Shown here piece by piece: positions 31,870-43,430 of a DNA stretch of 64,000 bases; position 1 is the first letter of the stretch; each line of letters opens with the position of its first letter. The position numbers were made by a program, and so were the translations under genes. This DNA comes from an uncultured Senegalimassilia sp. (lineage in GTDB: Bacteria > Actinomycetota > Coriobacteriia > Coriobacteriales > Eggerthellaceae). The notes under the pieces are model-generated. The model searched no databases and was not told the DNA's origin. It worked only from the letters and a program-made list of their open reading frames with translations. Location of the stretch: assembly GCA_934630815.1 (NCBI GenBank), contig CAKTWI010000005.1:1-64000 (forward strand), in the 5' to 3' direction.

Positions 31870-33183
31870 TTATATCAGATTGCGCAGCAAATTCACGATG
31901 GCGAGATACGAGGTTCGCTGGTCGAACTCCCGCTCGGCCACGGCGCGTCCGCGCGCTCCCATGATCTTGCGCAGCGACGGAGTGCGCGCCAGCTCCTCGA
32001 GCACATCGGCAAGCGCCTCGGGGTTCTCGGCTTCCACGTTCAGGCCGAATCCGTCGGTGGTCACCTTGTTGCGGAACTCCGGCGAAGAGCCGGTGTTGAT
32101 CATGGGCTTGCCGGAGGCAAGGTAGTCGCCGATCTTCGTGACGATGCTCTGCACTGCGCTTTTCACCAGGGAGTTCACGGTGATGTCGCTTGCGCGAAGC
32201 CATGCCGCCATGCTGCCATGGTCCTGATAGCCCAAAAACTCCACGGGGGCGTTTTCCTGTCGGGCAAGCTCTTCGAGGCGCTGCCGGTCGGGGCCGTCTC
32301 CTAAGATCTTCACCTTCACGGGAGGGAAGGGGCGATGTTGCTTGGCTGTTCCCGCGGCGGTGGTGCGGGCGGTATGGGTTGCGCGGCGCTTCTCGAGCAA
32401 CGCCGCCGCTCTGATCAGGGTTGCCAGATCATAGCTGGCGCCGAGCGTGCCGGCGTAGACGGCCCACAGCTCGCCCTCGGGCTTCACCACGTCGGCCATG
32501 TGCTCGCGAGCGCCCTCGTCGAACGCCGCAAGGTCGTTGCCCACGTACACCGTGGCATGGGGGTAGGGCGCCGTGCGGTCCTTCGCCGGGCGCGCCGTGT
32601 ACTCGTCCGAGGTTCCCACGGCGCCGGAGAGCAGCTGGTAAACGCGTTTCGCATCGCGGGCGAACGGGTAGAACGCCACATCGCTGAGCACGGGGATGTT
32701 CACCACCATGCGCATGGCCTCGGGCCACAGATCGTTGATATCGGCCACATAGGGGATGTTGTGCTCGGAAGCGTACTCCGCGCACACGCGCGCCACGTCG
32801 TTGGGCGGGATCTCGGAGTAGATGAGCGAGTAGCGGCCCGCGGTGCGCTCGAAGTGCTCACGCAGGTTCTTCGCCGCCACGTGGTGGCTGCGGATGCGCT
32901 GCAGGTCTAAGTTGCGCGTGTAGCCTGGCTCGTTGATGAACACCACGTTGTAGGGAAGGCCCTGATAGCAGGTCTTCGAGGTGTCGCGCTGGGCCTTTTC
33001 CCAGTGCTGGAACGACGAGGTGATCAGGTCCACGTCGAAGCCCTGCTCGACGAGCATCTCGGACAGGACGCGGAAGCGCGTGTAGCCGCGCGTCTCGTCG
33101 CCGAGCTTGACCCCCATGGTGATCACGGCGATGCGGGGGCGCGGGCGCGCCTGGGCGCGCTGTGTGTAGGTTTGCGTATTCAT
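31870..33183 (-). CDS. GT4-type glycosyltransferase
   Basis: 437 residues with a GT-B fold. The N-terminal half carries RIAVITMGVKLGDETRGYTRF and DINDLWPE; the C-terminal half carries YAGTLGASYDLATLIRAA, KILGDGPDRQRLEELA and a late PMINTG region. It likely adds a sugar to the lipid-linked glycan begun by the neighbouring PglC-like protein. A Thr/Ala-rich insertion of about 20 residues lies before KVKILGDG. No SD is visible; a TATACT -10 lies 7 nt upstream of ATG, suggesting a leaderless mRNA. The gap to the aminotransferase gene is 95 nt. Confidence 0.85.
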   Translation of the reverse strand: MNTQTYTQRAQARPRPRIAVITMGVKLGDETRGYTRFRVLSEMLVEQGFDVDLITSSFQHWEKAQRDTSKTCYQGLPYNVVFINEPGYTRNLDLQRIRSHHVAAKNLREHFERTAGRYSLIYSEIPPNDVARVCAEYASEHNIPYVADINDLWPEAMRMVVNIPVLSDVAFYPFARDAKRVYQLLSGAVGTSDEYTARPAKDRTAPYPHATVYVGNDLAAFDEGAREHMADVVKPEGELWAVYAGTLGASYDLATLIRAAALLEKRRATHTARTTAAGTAKQHRPFPPVKVKILGDGPDRQRLEELARQENAPVEFLGYQDHGSMAAWLRASDITVNSLVKSAVQSIVTKIGDYLASGKPMINTGSSPEFRNKVTTDGFGLNVEAENPEALADVLEELARTPSLRKIMGARGRAVAEREFDQRTSYLAIVNLLRNLI

Positions 33184-33190
33184 GCAAGCA

Positions 33191-33199
33191 AGTATACCA
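33191..33199 (-). promoter_or_regulatory. Extended -10 promoter, predicted leaderless glycosyltransferase transcript
   Basis: On the minus strand TGG-TATACT (TATACT at 33191-33196) is followed by 7 nt and then the ATG at 33183. No Shine-Dalgarno lies between. Confidence 0.6.
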
Positions 33200-33291
33200 A
33201 GCCCGCGCTACGCCGTGCTCGGCGAACAGCGAACCCCCACGAGCCCCGTAGGATTCGCGCGCTGATGGGCGCCTTCCCTCAAACGCCGTCC

Positions 33292-33320
33292 TTGTGCGCG
33301 GCTTGAGCTTCGCCTATTAT
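33292..33320 (+). promoter_or_regulatory. Promoter of metNI
   Basis: -35 TTGTGC (33292-33297), 17-nt spacer, -10 TATTAT (33315-33320). No SAM riboswitch landmarks follow. Confidence 0.55.
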
Positions 33321-33399
33321 TAGAAGTTGCGCAATCGCGCGCGCAAATAGGGCTCTTGGCGCCCGTTGCGTTGTATCCAACCAAGTGATCGGGAAACGT

Positions 33400-34182
<783 letters not shown>

Positions 34183-34866
34183 ATGGATTACATCAGCAAC
34201 TTCATCTCGCAGTATGGCGTCCTGTTCGCCCAGGGCACGGTGGACACGCTTGTCATGACCCTTGCGTCAACGCTGTTCGCCTACCTTATCGGCGTGCCGC
34301 TCGGCGTGCTTTTGGTCATCACGGCCAAAGATGGTTTGAAACCCCAGCGTGCTCTTAACACGGTGCTCGGTTGGATCGTTAACATCGGCCGTTCCATCCC
34401 GTTCATCATCTTGCTCGTGGCCATCATCCCGTTCACGCGCCTGGTGGTCGGCACGTCGCTCGGCGTTCCCGGCGCCATCGTGCCGCTTACCGTGGCTGCC
34501 GTCCCGTTCGTGGGCCGCATGGTCGAGCAGAGCCTGGCGGAGGTCGACGGCGGCCTGGTCGAGGCGGCGCAAAGCTTCGGCGCGAACACTTGGCAAATCG
34601 TGTGCAAGGTCATGCTGCGCGAAAGCCTGCCCAGCCTGGTGCGCGGCGCCTCCATCACCGTCATCACCTTGTTCGGCTATACCGCCATGGCCGGCGCGGT
34701 GGGCGCAGGCGGCATCGGCGACATCGCCATCCGCTATGGTTACCAGCGCTACCTGGGCGATGTCATGATCGCCTCCATCGTGCTGTGCATCGTGCTCGTG
34801 CAAGTGTTCCAGTCCATCGGCGACCTTGTCGCACGACTGGTGGACAAGCGTGTTCGCAGGTCGTAG
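34183..34866 (+). CDS. metI: ABC transporter permease, MetI-like
   Basis: 227 residues with five or six membrane segments. The EAA loop, EAAQSFGANTWQIVCKVML, couples it to MetN. GRSIPFIILLVAIIPFTRLVVGTS is typical of MetI permeases. With MetN it would import methionine or a related amino acid. Its start is directly adjacent to the metN stop. A terminator follows about 75 nt downstream. Confidence 0.88.
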   Translation: MDYISNFISQYGVLFAQGTVDTLVMTLASTLFAYLIGVPLGVLLVITAKDGLKPQRALNTVLGWIVNIGRSIPFIILLVAIIPFTRLVVGTSLGVPGAIVPLTVAAVPFVGRMVEQSLAEVDGGLVEAAQSFGANTWQIVCKVMLRESLPSLVRGASITVITLFGYTAMAGAVGAGGIGDIAIRYGYQRYLGDVMIASIVLCIVLVQVFQSIGDLVARLVDKRVRRS

Positions 34867-34941
34867 GGGCCTGCGCTCTGGTAGCGGCGTGCGTGCCTTC
34901 GCCGGGTGCGGCGCGCCAGCATCATAGGTTCAACAGCTTTC

Positions 34942-34967
34942 GGGCCGCCTTTCGGGGCGGCCTTTTC
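34942..34967 (+). terminator. Terminator of metNI
   Basis: GGCCGCC pairs with GGCGGCC around a short loop, followed by TTTTCC. Confidence 0.82.
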
Positions 34968-35070
34968 CATATCTGCGGGCAGGTATCGGCCAAATGTCGC
35001 GCCGTCGATGCGTCGCGTTCCGAAAGGCTTCCGTAATGGACAACGCGCGTAACCCGCTGGCAACATGCGC

Positions 35071-35079
35071 TGATATAAT
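35071..35079 (+). promoter_or_regulatory. Extended -10 promoter of glnA
   Basis: TGA followed by a perfect TATAAT (35074-35079). No matching -35. The leader to the start codon is about 60 nt. Confidence 0.6.
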
Positions 35080-35144
35080 CTCCTTTAAGAAGATGTTAGG
35101 ACCCGCGCCGCCGCATGGCCTGGCGCGTGAAGGAGGAACCGTCA

Positions 35145-36488
35145 ATGGCTTCCAACCCGGAACAGGATTTCGTCCTGAAAACCATTAAAAGCCGCGATGT
35201 GCACTTCGTGCGATTCTGGTTCACCGATGTGCTCGGCAGCATGAAGTCGTTCGCCGTCATCCCCAGCGAGCTTGAGGACGCCTTCGCCGACGGCATGGGC
35301 TTCGACGGCAGCTGCATCGAGGGCTTCTGCCGCACCGAGGAATCCGACATGCTGGCGTTTCCCGATGCCTCCACGTTCCAGGTGCTGCCGTGGCGCCCGG
35401 AGAGCAACGCCGTCGCCCGTATGTTCTGCGACATCCGCACGCCCGACGGCAAGCCCTTCGAAGGCGACCCGCGCCATGTGCTGGCGCGCGTGGTGGGCAA
35501 GGCGCAGGACATGGGGTACGTGTTCAACGTCGGCCCTGAGGTGGAGTTCTACTACTTCAAGGACGCCGAGGGCACTGAGCTTTTGGATCGCGGCGGCTAT
35601 TTCGACCTGACCAGCTTGGATTACGCCAGCGACCTGCGACGCGACACCGTGCTCACCCTTGAGAAGATGGGCATCCCCGTGGAATACAGTCATCACGAGA
35701 ACGGCCCTTCCCAGCACGAGATCGACCTCCGCTTCACCGATGCGCTGTCCATGGCCGATGCGGTCATGACCTACAAGCTGGTGGTGAAGGAGATCGCCAT
35801 GAAGCACGGCGTGTACGCCTCCTTCATGCCCAAGCCCCTCTCCGATGCTCCGGGCAGCGGCATGCATGTGCACATGAGTCTGTTCGATTTCGATGGCAGC
35901 AACGTGTTCTTCGACCCCGGTGACCCGCAGGGTTATCATCTGTCGGCAACCGCGAAAAGCTTCCTTGCGGGCATCTTGAAGTATGCGCCCGAGTTCGCCC
36001 TGATCACCAACCCCTGCGTCAACTCCTACAAGCGCCTGCTCGCCGGCGGCGAGGCGCCCATCTACCTGTCGTGGGCCCGCGCCAACCGCTCCACGCTCGT
36101 GCGCGTGCCCGGTTATCGCCCTAATCGCGAGATGGCGTGCCGCCTGGAGCTGCGCAGCCCCGACCCCAGCGCCAACCCCTATCTCACCTTCGCCGTCATG
36201 CTGGCGGCGGGCTTGGCCGGCATCGAGGAGGGCCTTGAGCCTCCGGCGCCCGTCGAGGATCGCGACCTGTTCACCCAGTCGCGCCAAGAGCTGCGCCGTC
36301 AAGGGTTCCGCACGCTTCCCGAAAGCCTCGGCCAGGCCGTCGAGCTGTTCAGGTCCTCGAAGCTCATGCGCGAAACGCTGGGCGATCACATCTGCGATTA
36401 CCTGGTGGAAGCCAAGCAGGCGGAGTGGGATGAGTACCAGTCCAACGTGTCCACCTGGGAGCTTGATCGCTACCTGGCGGTTCTGTAG
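35145..36488 (+). CDS. glnA: Glutamine synthetase type I
   Basis: 447 residues; makes glutamine from glutamate, ammonia and ATP. Motifs: GMGFDGSCIEGF, GPEVEFYYF (metal-binding Glu), PGSGMHVHMSLF and NPCVNSYKRL. Length and the lack of the adenylylation loop suggest the GSI-alpha type: the region that holds the modified Tyr in E. coli reads DRDLFTQSR here, so adenylylation is unlikely. I chose ATG 35145, with GAAGGAGG upstream, over an earlier in-frame codon. The next gene, 36 nt away, encodes an atypical regulator and probably shares the transcript. Confidence 0.95.
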   Translation: MASNPEQDFVLKTIKSRDVHFVRFWFTDVLGSMKSFAVIPSELEDAFADGMGFDGSCIEGFCRTEESDMLAFPDASTFQVLPWRPESNAVARMFCDIRTPDGKPFEGDPRHVLARVVGKAQDMGYVFNVGPEVEFYYFKDAEGTELLDRGGYFDLTSLDYASDLRRDTVLTLEKMGIPVEYSHHENGPSQHEIDLRFTDALSMADAVMTYKLVVKEIAMKHGVYASFMPKPLSDAPGSGMHVHMSLFDFDGSNVFFDPGDPQGYHLSATAKSFLAGILKYAPEFALITNPCVNSYKRLLAGGEAPIYLSWARANRSTLVRVPGYRPNREMACRLELRSPDPSANPYLTFAVMLAAGLAGIEEGLEPPAPVEDRDLFTQSRQELRRQGFRTLPESLGQAVELFRSSKLMRETLGDHICDYLVEAKQAEWDEYQSNVSTWELDRYLAVL

Positions 36489-36524
36489 CGGTGCGCGGAT
36501 GCGACGTAAGGAGGTGTGCTTACA

Positions 36525-37196
36525 ATGAGGAAAACGGTCATATTCATCGCGGACAGCCTTGATAACGCCCACAAGTTCCAGCAGGTGCTCTCGGGCCTGG
36601 ACGTCGATGTAGCGGCGGGGTCTTCGGTGCAGTTCAAGAAGCTGCTGTCCCAGCATCCTTCCTACGACCTGGTCATCTACGAGGCGCGCGCCGATGCGCT
36701 GGCAACCTTGTCGCAGGTGGAATCGGTGCTGCTCGAGGACGGATCGGCCTCGCTTCTGGTCATCGTCAACGAGGCGCAGCTTCCCGAGTTCCGCCTTCCC
36801 GTGCAGGTGAAAAGCGATTTCGTGGTGCACGGCGCCGGCAGCGAGGAGTGCGCCGCTCGCATCCGCCAGCTTCTGTGGCCAGGCAACGAGAGCACCTCGA
36901 CCGATTTCGTGACGGTGGACAACATGACCATCAACCTGGCAACGTACCAAGTCACGGTGGGCGGGGAGCCGCTTGACTTCACGTACCTTGAATACGCGCT
37001 GCTGGCCTTTTTGGTCACCCATCCGGGCCGCACCTACAGCCGCGATGCGCTGCTGCGCCGCGTGTGGGGCTTCGACTATTACGGCGGCAGCCGCACCGTC
37101 GACGTGCATGTCAGGCGCGTCCGCGCCAAGCTCGGGCCGGAGCTCTCGCAGCATCTGGAAACGGTGCGCGGCGTCGGCTATCTTTGGAGCGCATAG
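36525..37196 (+). CDS. Atypical OmpR-type (GlnR-like) response regulator
   Basis: 223 residues. Residues 1-115 are a receiver-like domain, but the phospho-acceptor Asp is replaced: the strand reads DLVIYEARAD, with Glu53 in its place, and the acidic pocket is reduced to IADS. Residues 125-223 are a winged helix of OmpR type (PLDFTYLEYALLAFLVTHPGRTY, VDVHVRRVRAKLG, VRGVGYLW). No histidine kinase gene is adjacent. It follows glnA on the same strand. GlnR, an orphan OmpR-type regulator, controls nitrogen genes in other Actinobacteria, so a similar role is a reasonable inference. RBS GGAGG. Confidence 0.8.
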   Translation: MRKTVIFIADSLDNAHKFQQVLSGLDVDVAAGSSVQFKKLLSQHPSYDLVIYEARADALATLSQVESVLLEDGSASLLVIVNEAQLPEFRLPVQVKSDFVVHGAGSEECAARIRQLLWPGNESTSTDFVTVDNMTINLATYQVTVGGEPLDFTYLEYALLAFLVTHPGRTYSRDALLRRVWGFDYYGGSRTVDVHVRRVRAKLGPELSQHLETVRGVGYLWSA

Positions 37197-37295
37197 CGAA
37201 ACGTGCCAACAGTGCTTGTCTGATGCGGTTGGCGCGGCTTTCCCTTCGCCGCTTATATAATGGTGGGAAAGCGCAACCAACCTGAAGGAAGCCCT

Positions 37296-39926
37296 ATGCC
37301 TGAGAAGAAAGTGGCCGTCATCGACGGCAACTCGTTGATGCACCGCGCCTTCCACGCGGTGCCGCCGACCATGAACGCCCCGGACGGCACGCCCACCAAT
37401 GCGGTGTTCGGCTTCATAGCCATGCTGCTCAAGTTCATCGATATCTCCAATCCCGACGCCATCGTGTGCGCCTTCGATGCCGGACGCCCGAAGTTCCGCA
37501 CCGAGGCGCTCGAGCAGTACAAAGCCCAGCGGCCTCCTATGGACCCGGGCCTGAAAGCGCAGTTCCCCATCATTGAGGAACTGCTCGAATCCATGAGCAT
37601 CCCCGTTGTGCGCGTGACGGGCTGGGAGGGCGACGATATCCTGGGAACCGTGGCGGCGCGCGACGAGGCGCTGGGGTATCGCACGCTGCTGGTTTCGGGC
37701 GATAAGGACGTCTATCAGCTGTGCTCCGAGCTCACGCACGTGGTCACCACGCGCAAGGGCATCACCGACGTGGCCATCTACGGCCCCGGCGAGGTGCGCG
37801 AGCGTTACGGCGTGGAGCCTTCGCAGTTCCCTGATTTCCTGGGACTGAAGGGCGACAGCTCCGATAACATTCCCGGCGTGCCGGGCGTGGGCGACAAAAC
37901 CGCGGCGAAGCTGCTGGGCGCCTACGGCAGCCTCGAGGGCATTTATGAGCACATCGATGAGCTGCGCGGCAAGCAGAAGGAGCGCATGGAGGAAAACCGC
38001 GAGGCGGCGTTCACCAGCCGCAAGGTTGCAACCATCGTGCGCGATCTGGATTTCCCCTTGGACCTTGAGGGTGTGGCGTTCCCCGCGTTCAGCGCTCAGG
38101 CCGTCACCGAGGCGTTCTCGAAGTATCGTTTCAATTCGCATCTGACGCGTGTGCTCAAGCTGGTGGGCGAGGCTCCCAAGCGCGAGTCCGCCGCTATCGA
38201 GGTGGGTCAGGTGCTGCATGACGAAGATGCCGAGAAGCTTGTGGACGAGGTCTTGGAATCGGGCGAGCAGGTGGGCGTGGCCATCGTGGATCCCGAGCAG
38301 GAGTCGCTGTTCGGCGGCGGGTCGGTGGTGGCGGTGTCCGCTTCTCAGGGCTGCGCCGTGTTCGCCGATGACGCGGCGTTCTCCCAGCTTGCGCGTCTGA
38401 TCGCCAGCGGCAACATCGCCGCGCTCGATGTCAAGGCGGCGGTGCATCGCGTTTATCCCGCAGACAACGCCCTTCCCGCGCTGGTCGACGATGCCCAACT
38501 TATGTCCATGCGCGCTTTCGACCTGGGGCTTGCCGGGTATGTTTTGAACTCGTCGGTGTCCGAGTACACTTACGACGTGCTGCTCGATACCTATATGGGC
38601 GGCGTGCTTCCCGAGGCGAAAACCGAAGAGCAGCGCGCAGCTGCACAAGCCGCCGCGGCGCGCGCCCTAGTCGGCCCGCTTACCCGTGCCCTGAAGGACG
38701 AAGGTTCGGAGCGCGCATATTTCGATATCGACCTGCCGCTTGTGGCGGTGCTCGCCATCATGGAGCGCACCGGCGCGGCCATCGACGTCGAGCGCCTTGC
38801 GCAGCTGGGCGCCTCCACGGGCGAGGAGATCGAGGGGCTTCGAGCGCAGATCTTCGAGCTTGCCGGTCAGGAGTTCAACGTGGATTCGCCCAAGCAGCTC
38901 GGCAACATCCTGTTCGAGGTGCTCGGGCTGCCCGCACGCAAGAAGACCCAGCGTGGGTACTCTACCGACGCCAAGGTGCTTAAAGACCTCGCCGAGATCC
39001 ATGAGCTGCCCGCCCTCGTACTGCGCTATCGCGAGCTGGCGAAGATCAAGTCCACCTACATCGACGCCCTGCCGCGCATGCGCGCCGGCGACGGTCGCGT
39101 GCACTCCAGTTTCAACGAGACCGTCACCACCACCGGGCGCCTGTCCTCTTCGGACCCCAACCTGCAGAACATCCCGGTGCGCACGCAGTTCGGGCGCCAT
39201 ATCCGCGAGTGCTTCGTCCCGCTCGAGCCGGGCTGTAAATTCCTCTCGGCCGACTATTCGCAGATCGAGCTGCGCCTGCTTGCGCATCTTTCGGGCGACC
39301 AGGCGCTCGTCCAGGCGTTCACTAGCGGCGCGGACTTCCACGCCTCCACGGCGTCGCGCGTGTTCGATGTGTCCATCGACCAGGTCACGCCCGAGCAGCG
39401 CAGCCGCGCCAAGGCGGTGAACTTCGGCATCGTCTACGGCCAGCAGGCGTTCGGGCTGGCGCAAAGCCTGGGAATCTCCATCACCGAGGCGAAGGGCATG
39501 ATCGACCGCTACTTCGAGGTGCATCCCGGCGTGCGCGCCTATCTCGATGAAACGGTTGAGCAGGCCCGTGCCAACGGCTATGCGGAAACCATGTTCGGAC
39601 GAAAGCGCCATATCCCCGAGCTGCGCGCCGCCAACGGCAACACGCGCGGCTTCGGCGAGCGCACAGCCATGAACCATCCCATGCAGGGCAGCGCCGCCGA
39701 CATCATCAAGCTTGCCATGCGCCAGGTGCAGCAGCGCCTCATGGAAGAGGGCTTCAAGGCGCGCCTGCTCGTGCAGGTGCACGACGAGCTGGACTTCAGC
39801 GTGCCCGATGGGGAAGTGGCGGCGCTCTCGGCCATGGTCCGCGACGTCATGGAGCATGTGGCGGAGTTGAAGGTGCCTTTGCTCGCCGATATCTCGGCCG
39901 CCGATACCTGGGCTGAAGCGCACTAG
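37296..39926 (+). CDS. polA: DNA polymerase I
   Basis: 876 residues. The 5'-nuclease (1-290) has VIDGNSLMHRAFHA, SGDKDVYQL and GDSSDNIPGVPGVG. The central region lacks the DxE residues of a working 3'-5' exonuclease (it reads VAIVDPEQES), as in many Gram-positive Pol I. The polymerase (about 480-876) has SADYSQIELRLLAHLSGD, RSRAKAVNFGIVYG and VQVHDELDF. It fills gaps and removes primers. I chose ATG 37296, with GAAGGAA upstream; a TATAAT lies at 37256-37261, about 35 nt before it. Confidence 0.95.
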   Translation: MPEKKVAVIDGNSLMHRAFHAVPPTMNAPDGTPTNAVFGFIAMLLKFIDISNPDAIVCAFDAGRPKFRTEALEQYKAQRPPMDPGLKAQFPIIEELLESMSIPVVRVTGWEGDDILGTVAARDEALGYRTLLVSGDKDVYQLCSELTHVVTTRKGITDVAIYGPGEVRERYGVEPSQFPDFLGLKGDSSDNIPGVPGVGDKTAAKLLGAYGSLEGIYEHIDELRGKQKERMEENREAAFTSRKVATIVRDLDFPLDLEGVAFPAFSAQAVTEAFSKYRFNSHLTRVLKLVGEAPKRESAAIEVGQVLHDEDAEKLVDEVLESGEQVGVAIVDPEQESLFGGGSVVAVSASQGCAVFADDAAFSQLARLIASGNIAALDVKAAVHRVYPADNALPALVDDAQLMSMRAFDLGLAGYVLNSSVSEYTYDVLLDTYMGGVLPEAKTEEQRAAAQAAAARALVGPLTRALKDEGSERAYFDIDLPLVAVLAIMERTGAAIDVERLAQLGASTGEEIEGLRAQIFELAGQEFNVDSPKQLGNILFEVLGLPARKKTQRGYSTDAKVLKDLAEIHELPALVLRYRELAKIKSTYIDALPRMRAGDGRVHSSFNETVTTTGRLSSSDPNLQNIPVRTQFGRHIRECFVPLEPGCKFLSADYSQIELRLLAHLSGDQALVQAFTSGADFHASTASRVFDVSIDQVTPEQRSRAKAVNFGIVYGQQAFGLAQSLGISITEAKGMIDRYFEVHPGVRAYLDETVEQARANGYAETMFGRKRHIPELRAANGNTRGFGERTAMNHPMQGSAADIIKLAMRQVQQRLMEEGFKARLLVQVHDELDFSVPDGEVAALSAMVRDVMEHVAELKVPLLADISAADTWAEAH

Positions 39927-39991
39927 CTTGTGGGCATTCCGTGAAGCGGGGCGGCAATGTGGGAAAAGCCGGCAACGCCGCCGCGTGTGTC

Positions 39992-40022
39992 CACAACATC
40001 TGGTATCATATCGAATGTTGTG
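39992..40022. promoter_or_regulatory. 31-nt inverted repeat overlapping a -10-like element
   Basis: CACAACAT (39992-39999) and ATGTTGTG (40015-40022) flank a TGGTATCAT sequence that looks like an extended -10. It could be an operator for a second, upstream promoter of rplU-rpmA. Confidence 0.4.
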
Positions 40023-40085
40023 CCCGAGGAGGCGCAACGGAAATAAGTGCGATGATACGCGGAGACTGTGCATTCGATCACTTCG

Positions 40086-40114
40086 TTGACTTGCTACGGT
40101 CGCGCTGCTAAGCT
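40086..40114 (+). promoter_or_regulatory. Promoter of rplU-rpmA
   Basis: -35 TTGACT (40086-40091), 17-nt spacer, -10 TAAGCT (40109-40114), about 36 nt before rplU. Confidence 0.65.
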
Positions 40115-40149
40115 ATCGCCTTGCGTTTATTTCGAAAGTAGGAGAAAAC

Positions 40150-40455
40150 ATGTACGCAATCGTGAAAACGGGCGGCAAGCAGTACAAGGTTGCCGTCGGG
40201 GACAAGCTCAACATCGAGAAGCTGGACGCCGAGGTCGGCGCCACCGTCGAGCTTCCGGTCATCTGCTTCGTCGACGGTTCCACCGTCGAGGCCGATCCGG
40301 CCAAGGCAGCTGCCAAGAAGGTCACCGCTGAGGTCGTCGAGCAGTTCAAGGGCCCCAAGCAGCTGGTGTTCAAGTTCAAGAAGCGCAAGAACTACAAGAA
40401 GCTGCGCGGCCATCGCCAGCAGCTCACGCGCGTTGAGATCAAGTCCATCGCTTAA
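40150..40455 (+). CDS. rplU: 50S ribosomal protein L21
   Basis: 101 residues, family norm. MYAIVKTGGKQYKV at the N-terminus, KKRKNYKKLRGHRQ near the C-terminus, which contacts 23S rRNA. RBS TAGGAG 6 nt upstream. Followed 18 nt later by rpmA, the standard bacterial pairing. Confidence 0.97.
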   Translation: MYAIVKTGGKQYKVAVGDKLNIEKLDAEVGATVELPVICFVDGSTVEADPAKAAAKKVTAEVVEQFKGPKQLVFKFKKRKNYKKLRGHRQQLTRVEIKSIA

Positions 40456-40473
40456 TTGTAAGGAGGGAATGAA

Positions 40474-40725
40474 ATGGCACATAAAAAAGGTCTCGGTTCT
40501 ACCCGTAACGGCCGCGATTCCCACGCAAAACGACTGGGCGTGAAGATGTTCGCCGGCCAGCAGATCAAGACGGGCCAGATCATCGTCCGTCAGCGCGGCA
40601 CCAAGTTCCATCCCGGCGACAACGTCGGCCGCGGCAAGGACGACACGCTGTTCGCTCTGTGCGACGGCACGCTGGAGTTCACGCGTGGCGTGAAGCGTCG
40701 CGTGCATGTCCGCCCCCAGGCGTAG
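40474..40725 (+). CDS. rpmA: 50S ribosomal protein L27
   Basis: 83 residues. [21 protein letters not shown] is the flexible N-terminus that reaches the peptidyl-transferase centre; here it starts directly without the cleavable extension of Firmicutes L27. [21 protein letters not shown] follows. RBS GTAAGGAGG. A strong terminator lies 40 nt downstream. Confidence 0.97.
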   Translation: MAHKKGLGSTRNGRDSHAKRLGVKMFAGQQIKTGQIIVRQRGTKFHPGDNVGRGKDDTLFALCDGTLEFTRGVKRRVHVRPQA

Positions 40726-42239
<1,514 letters not shown>

Positions 42240-42240
<1 letters not shown>

Positions 42241-43382
42241 TGGAACAGCTGGATGCTAAGGCGGGCGCCGCACGGCGCCTGGTCATAAAGATCGGTTCTT
42301 CGACGCTCACCACGTCGGAGAGCAGCATCGATTACGAGTACCTGGCGGCGCTTGCCGACCAGATCGCAAAGGTGCGGGCCGCCGGCTGGCAGCCCGTCAT
42401 CGTGACGTCGGCCGCCATCGCATGCGGCCTTGAGGCCCTGGGCATCCAGAAGCGCCCCAGCGACATGCCGAGCCTGCAGGCGGCGGCATCGGTGGGGCAG
42501 TCGGCCTTGGCCACGGCGTATGCCGAGGCGTTCGCGGTCCATGGCATCGTGACCTCGACGGTTTTGCTGACCCGTCGCGATACTGCCGACCGTCATGCGT
42601 ATCTGCACGCCCGCAACACGCTTCTGCGCTTGCTGGAGCTGGGCGTGGTGCCCATCATCAACGAGAACGACACCGTTGCCGTCGAGCAGATCAAGTTCGG
42701 CGATAACGACACGCTCGCCGCACTGGCCGCGTGCCTGATCGACGCCGATCTCATGGTCATCCTGTCCGATATCGACGGCCTCTACGACGGCAATCCGAAT
42801 ACGAACCCTGATGCCAAGCTCATTCCTCATGTGGAAAGCATTGGGCCTGAGATCCTGGCGGTCGCCGGCGGCGCCGGCTCCACGGTGGGCTCGGGCGGCA
42901 TGATAACCAAGATCAAAGCCGCGCGCGTGCTCATGGTGGCCGGCATCCCCATGATCATCTGCTACGGGCGCCAGCCCCATGTGGTCGAGGATGCGGCAGC
43001 GGGCAAGGCCGTCGGCACGCGTTTCTCGGCGCTGGAGAAGCCCCACGAGATCACGCCTCGCAAACTATGGATCGCCCTTGGCGACTCGGCGCGCGGCGCG
43101 GTGGTGGTCGACGAAGGTGCTAAGTCGGCGCTCATCGGCCACGGCAAATCTTTGCTTTGCGTGGGCGTTGCCGGCGTCGAGGGTCGTTTCGAGGCCGGCG
43201 ACATTGTCGACATCAAAGACCTTGCGGGCCATCTGTTCGCCCGCGGCCGTGCGGCGTTCTCCGCCGACGAGGTGGAGCTTGCCTGCGGTAAAACGCGCGA
43301 GGTGCTCGAGCGCAACCGCCTGCTCGCCGCACTGACCCAACGCCCGTTGGTGCACCGCGACGAGCTGGTGGTCTTCGAATAG
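42240..43382 (+). CDS. proB: Glutamate 5-kinase
   Basis: 380 residues; first step of proline synthesis. RLVIKIGSSTLT at the N-terminus, VTSAAIACGLEALG, NENDTVAVEQIKFGDNDTL (substrate binding) and VGSGGMITKIKAA are classic amino-acid kinase motifs. The C-terminal 100 residues form a PUA domain, common in ProB. The start overlaps the obgE stop (TAATG). proA follows after 48 nt containing a small hairpin, GGGTG-TTTT-CACCC. Confidence 0.94.
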
Positions 43383-43430
43383 GGTGTTTTCACCCCATGT
43401 TTTGGATATACGACAGAATGTGAGTCGATC

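Noticed and set aside
33200..33399. SAM riboswitch upstream of metNI
   Set aside because: No S-box landmarks; only a TTGTGC-17-TATTAT promoter is seen.
35142..38648. Very long minus-strand open frame (1168 codons) opposite glnA and polA
   Set aside because: It is the antisense shadow of well-supported genes in high-GC DNA. Its translation is rich in His, Arg, Leu and Gly, with no domain pattern.
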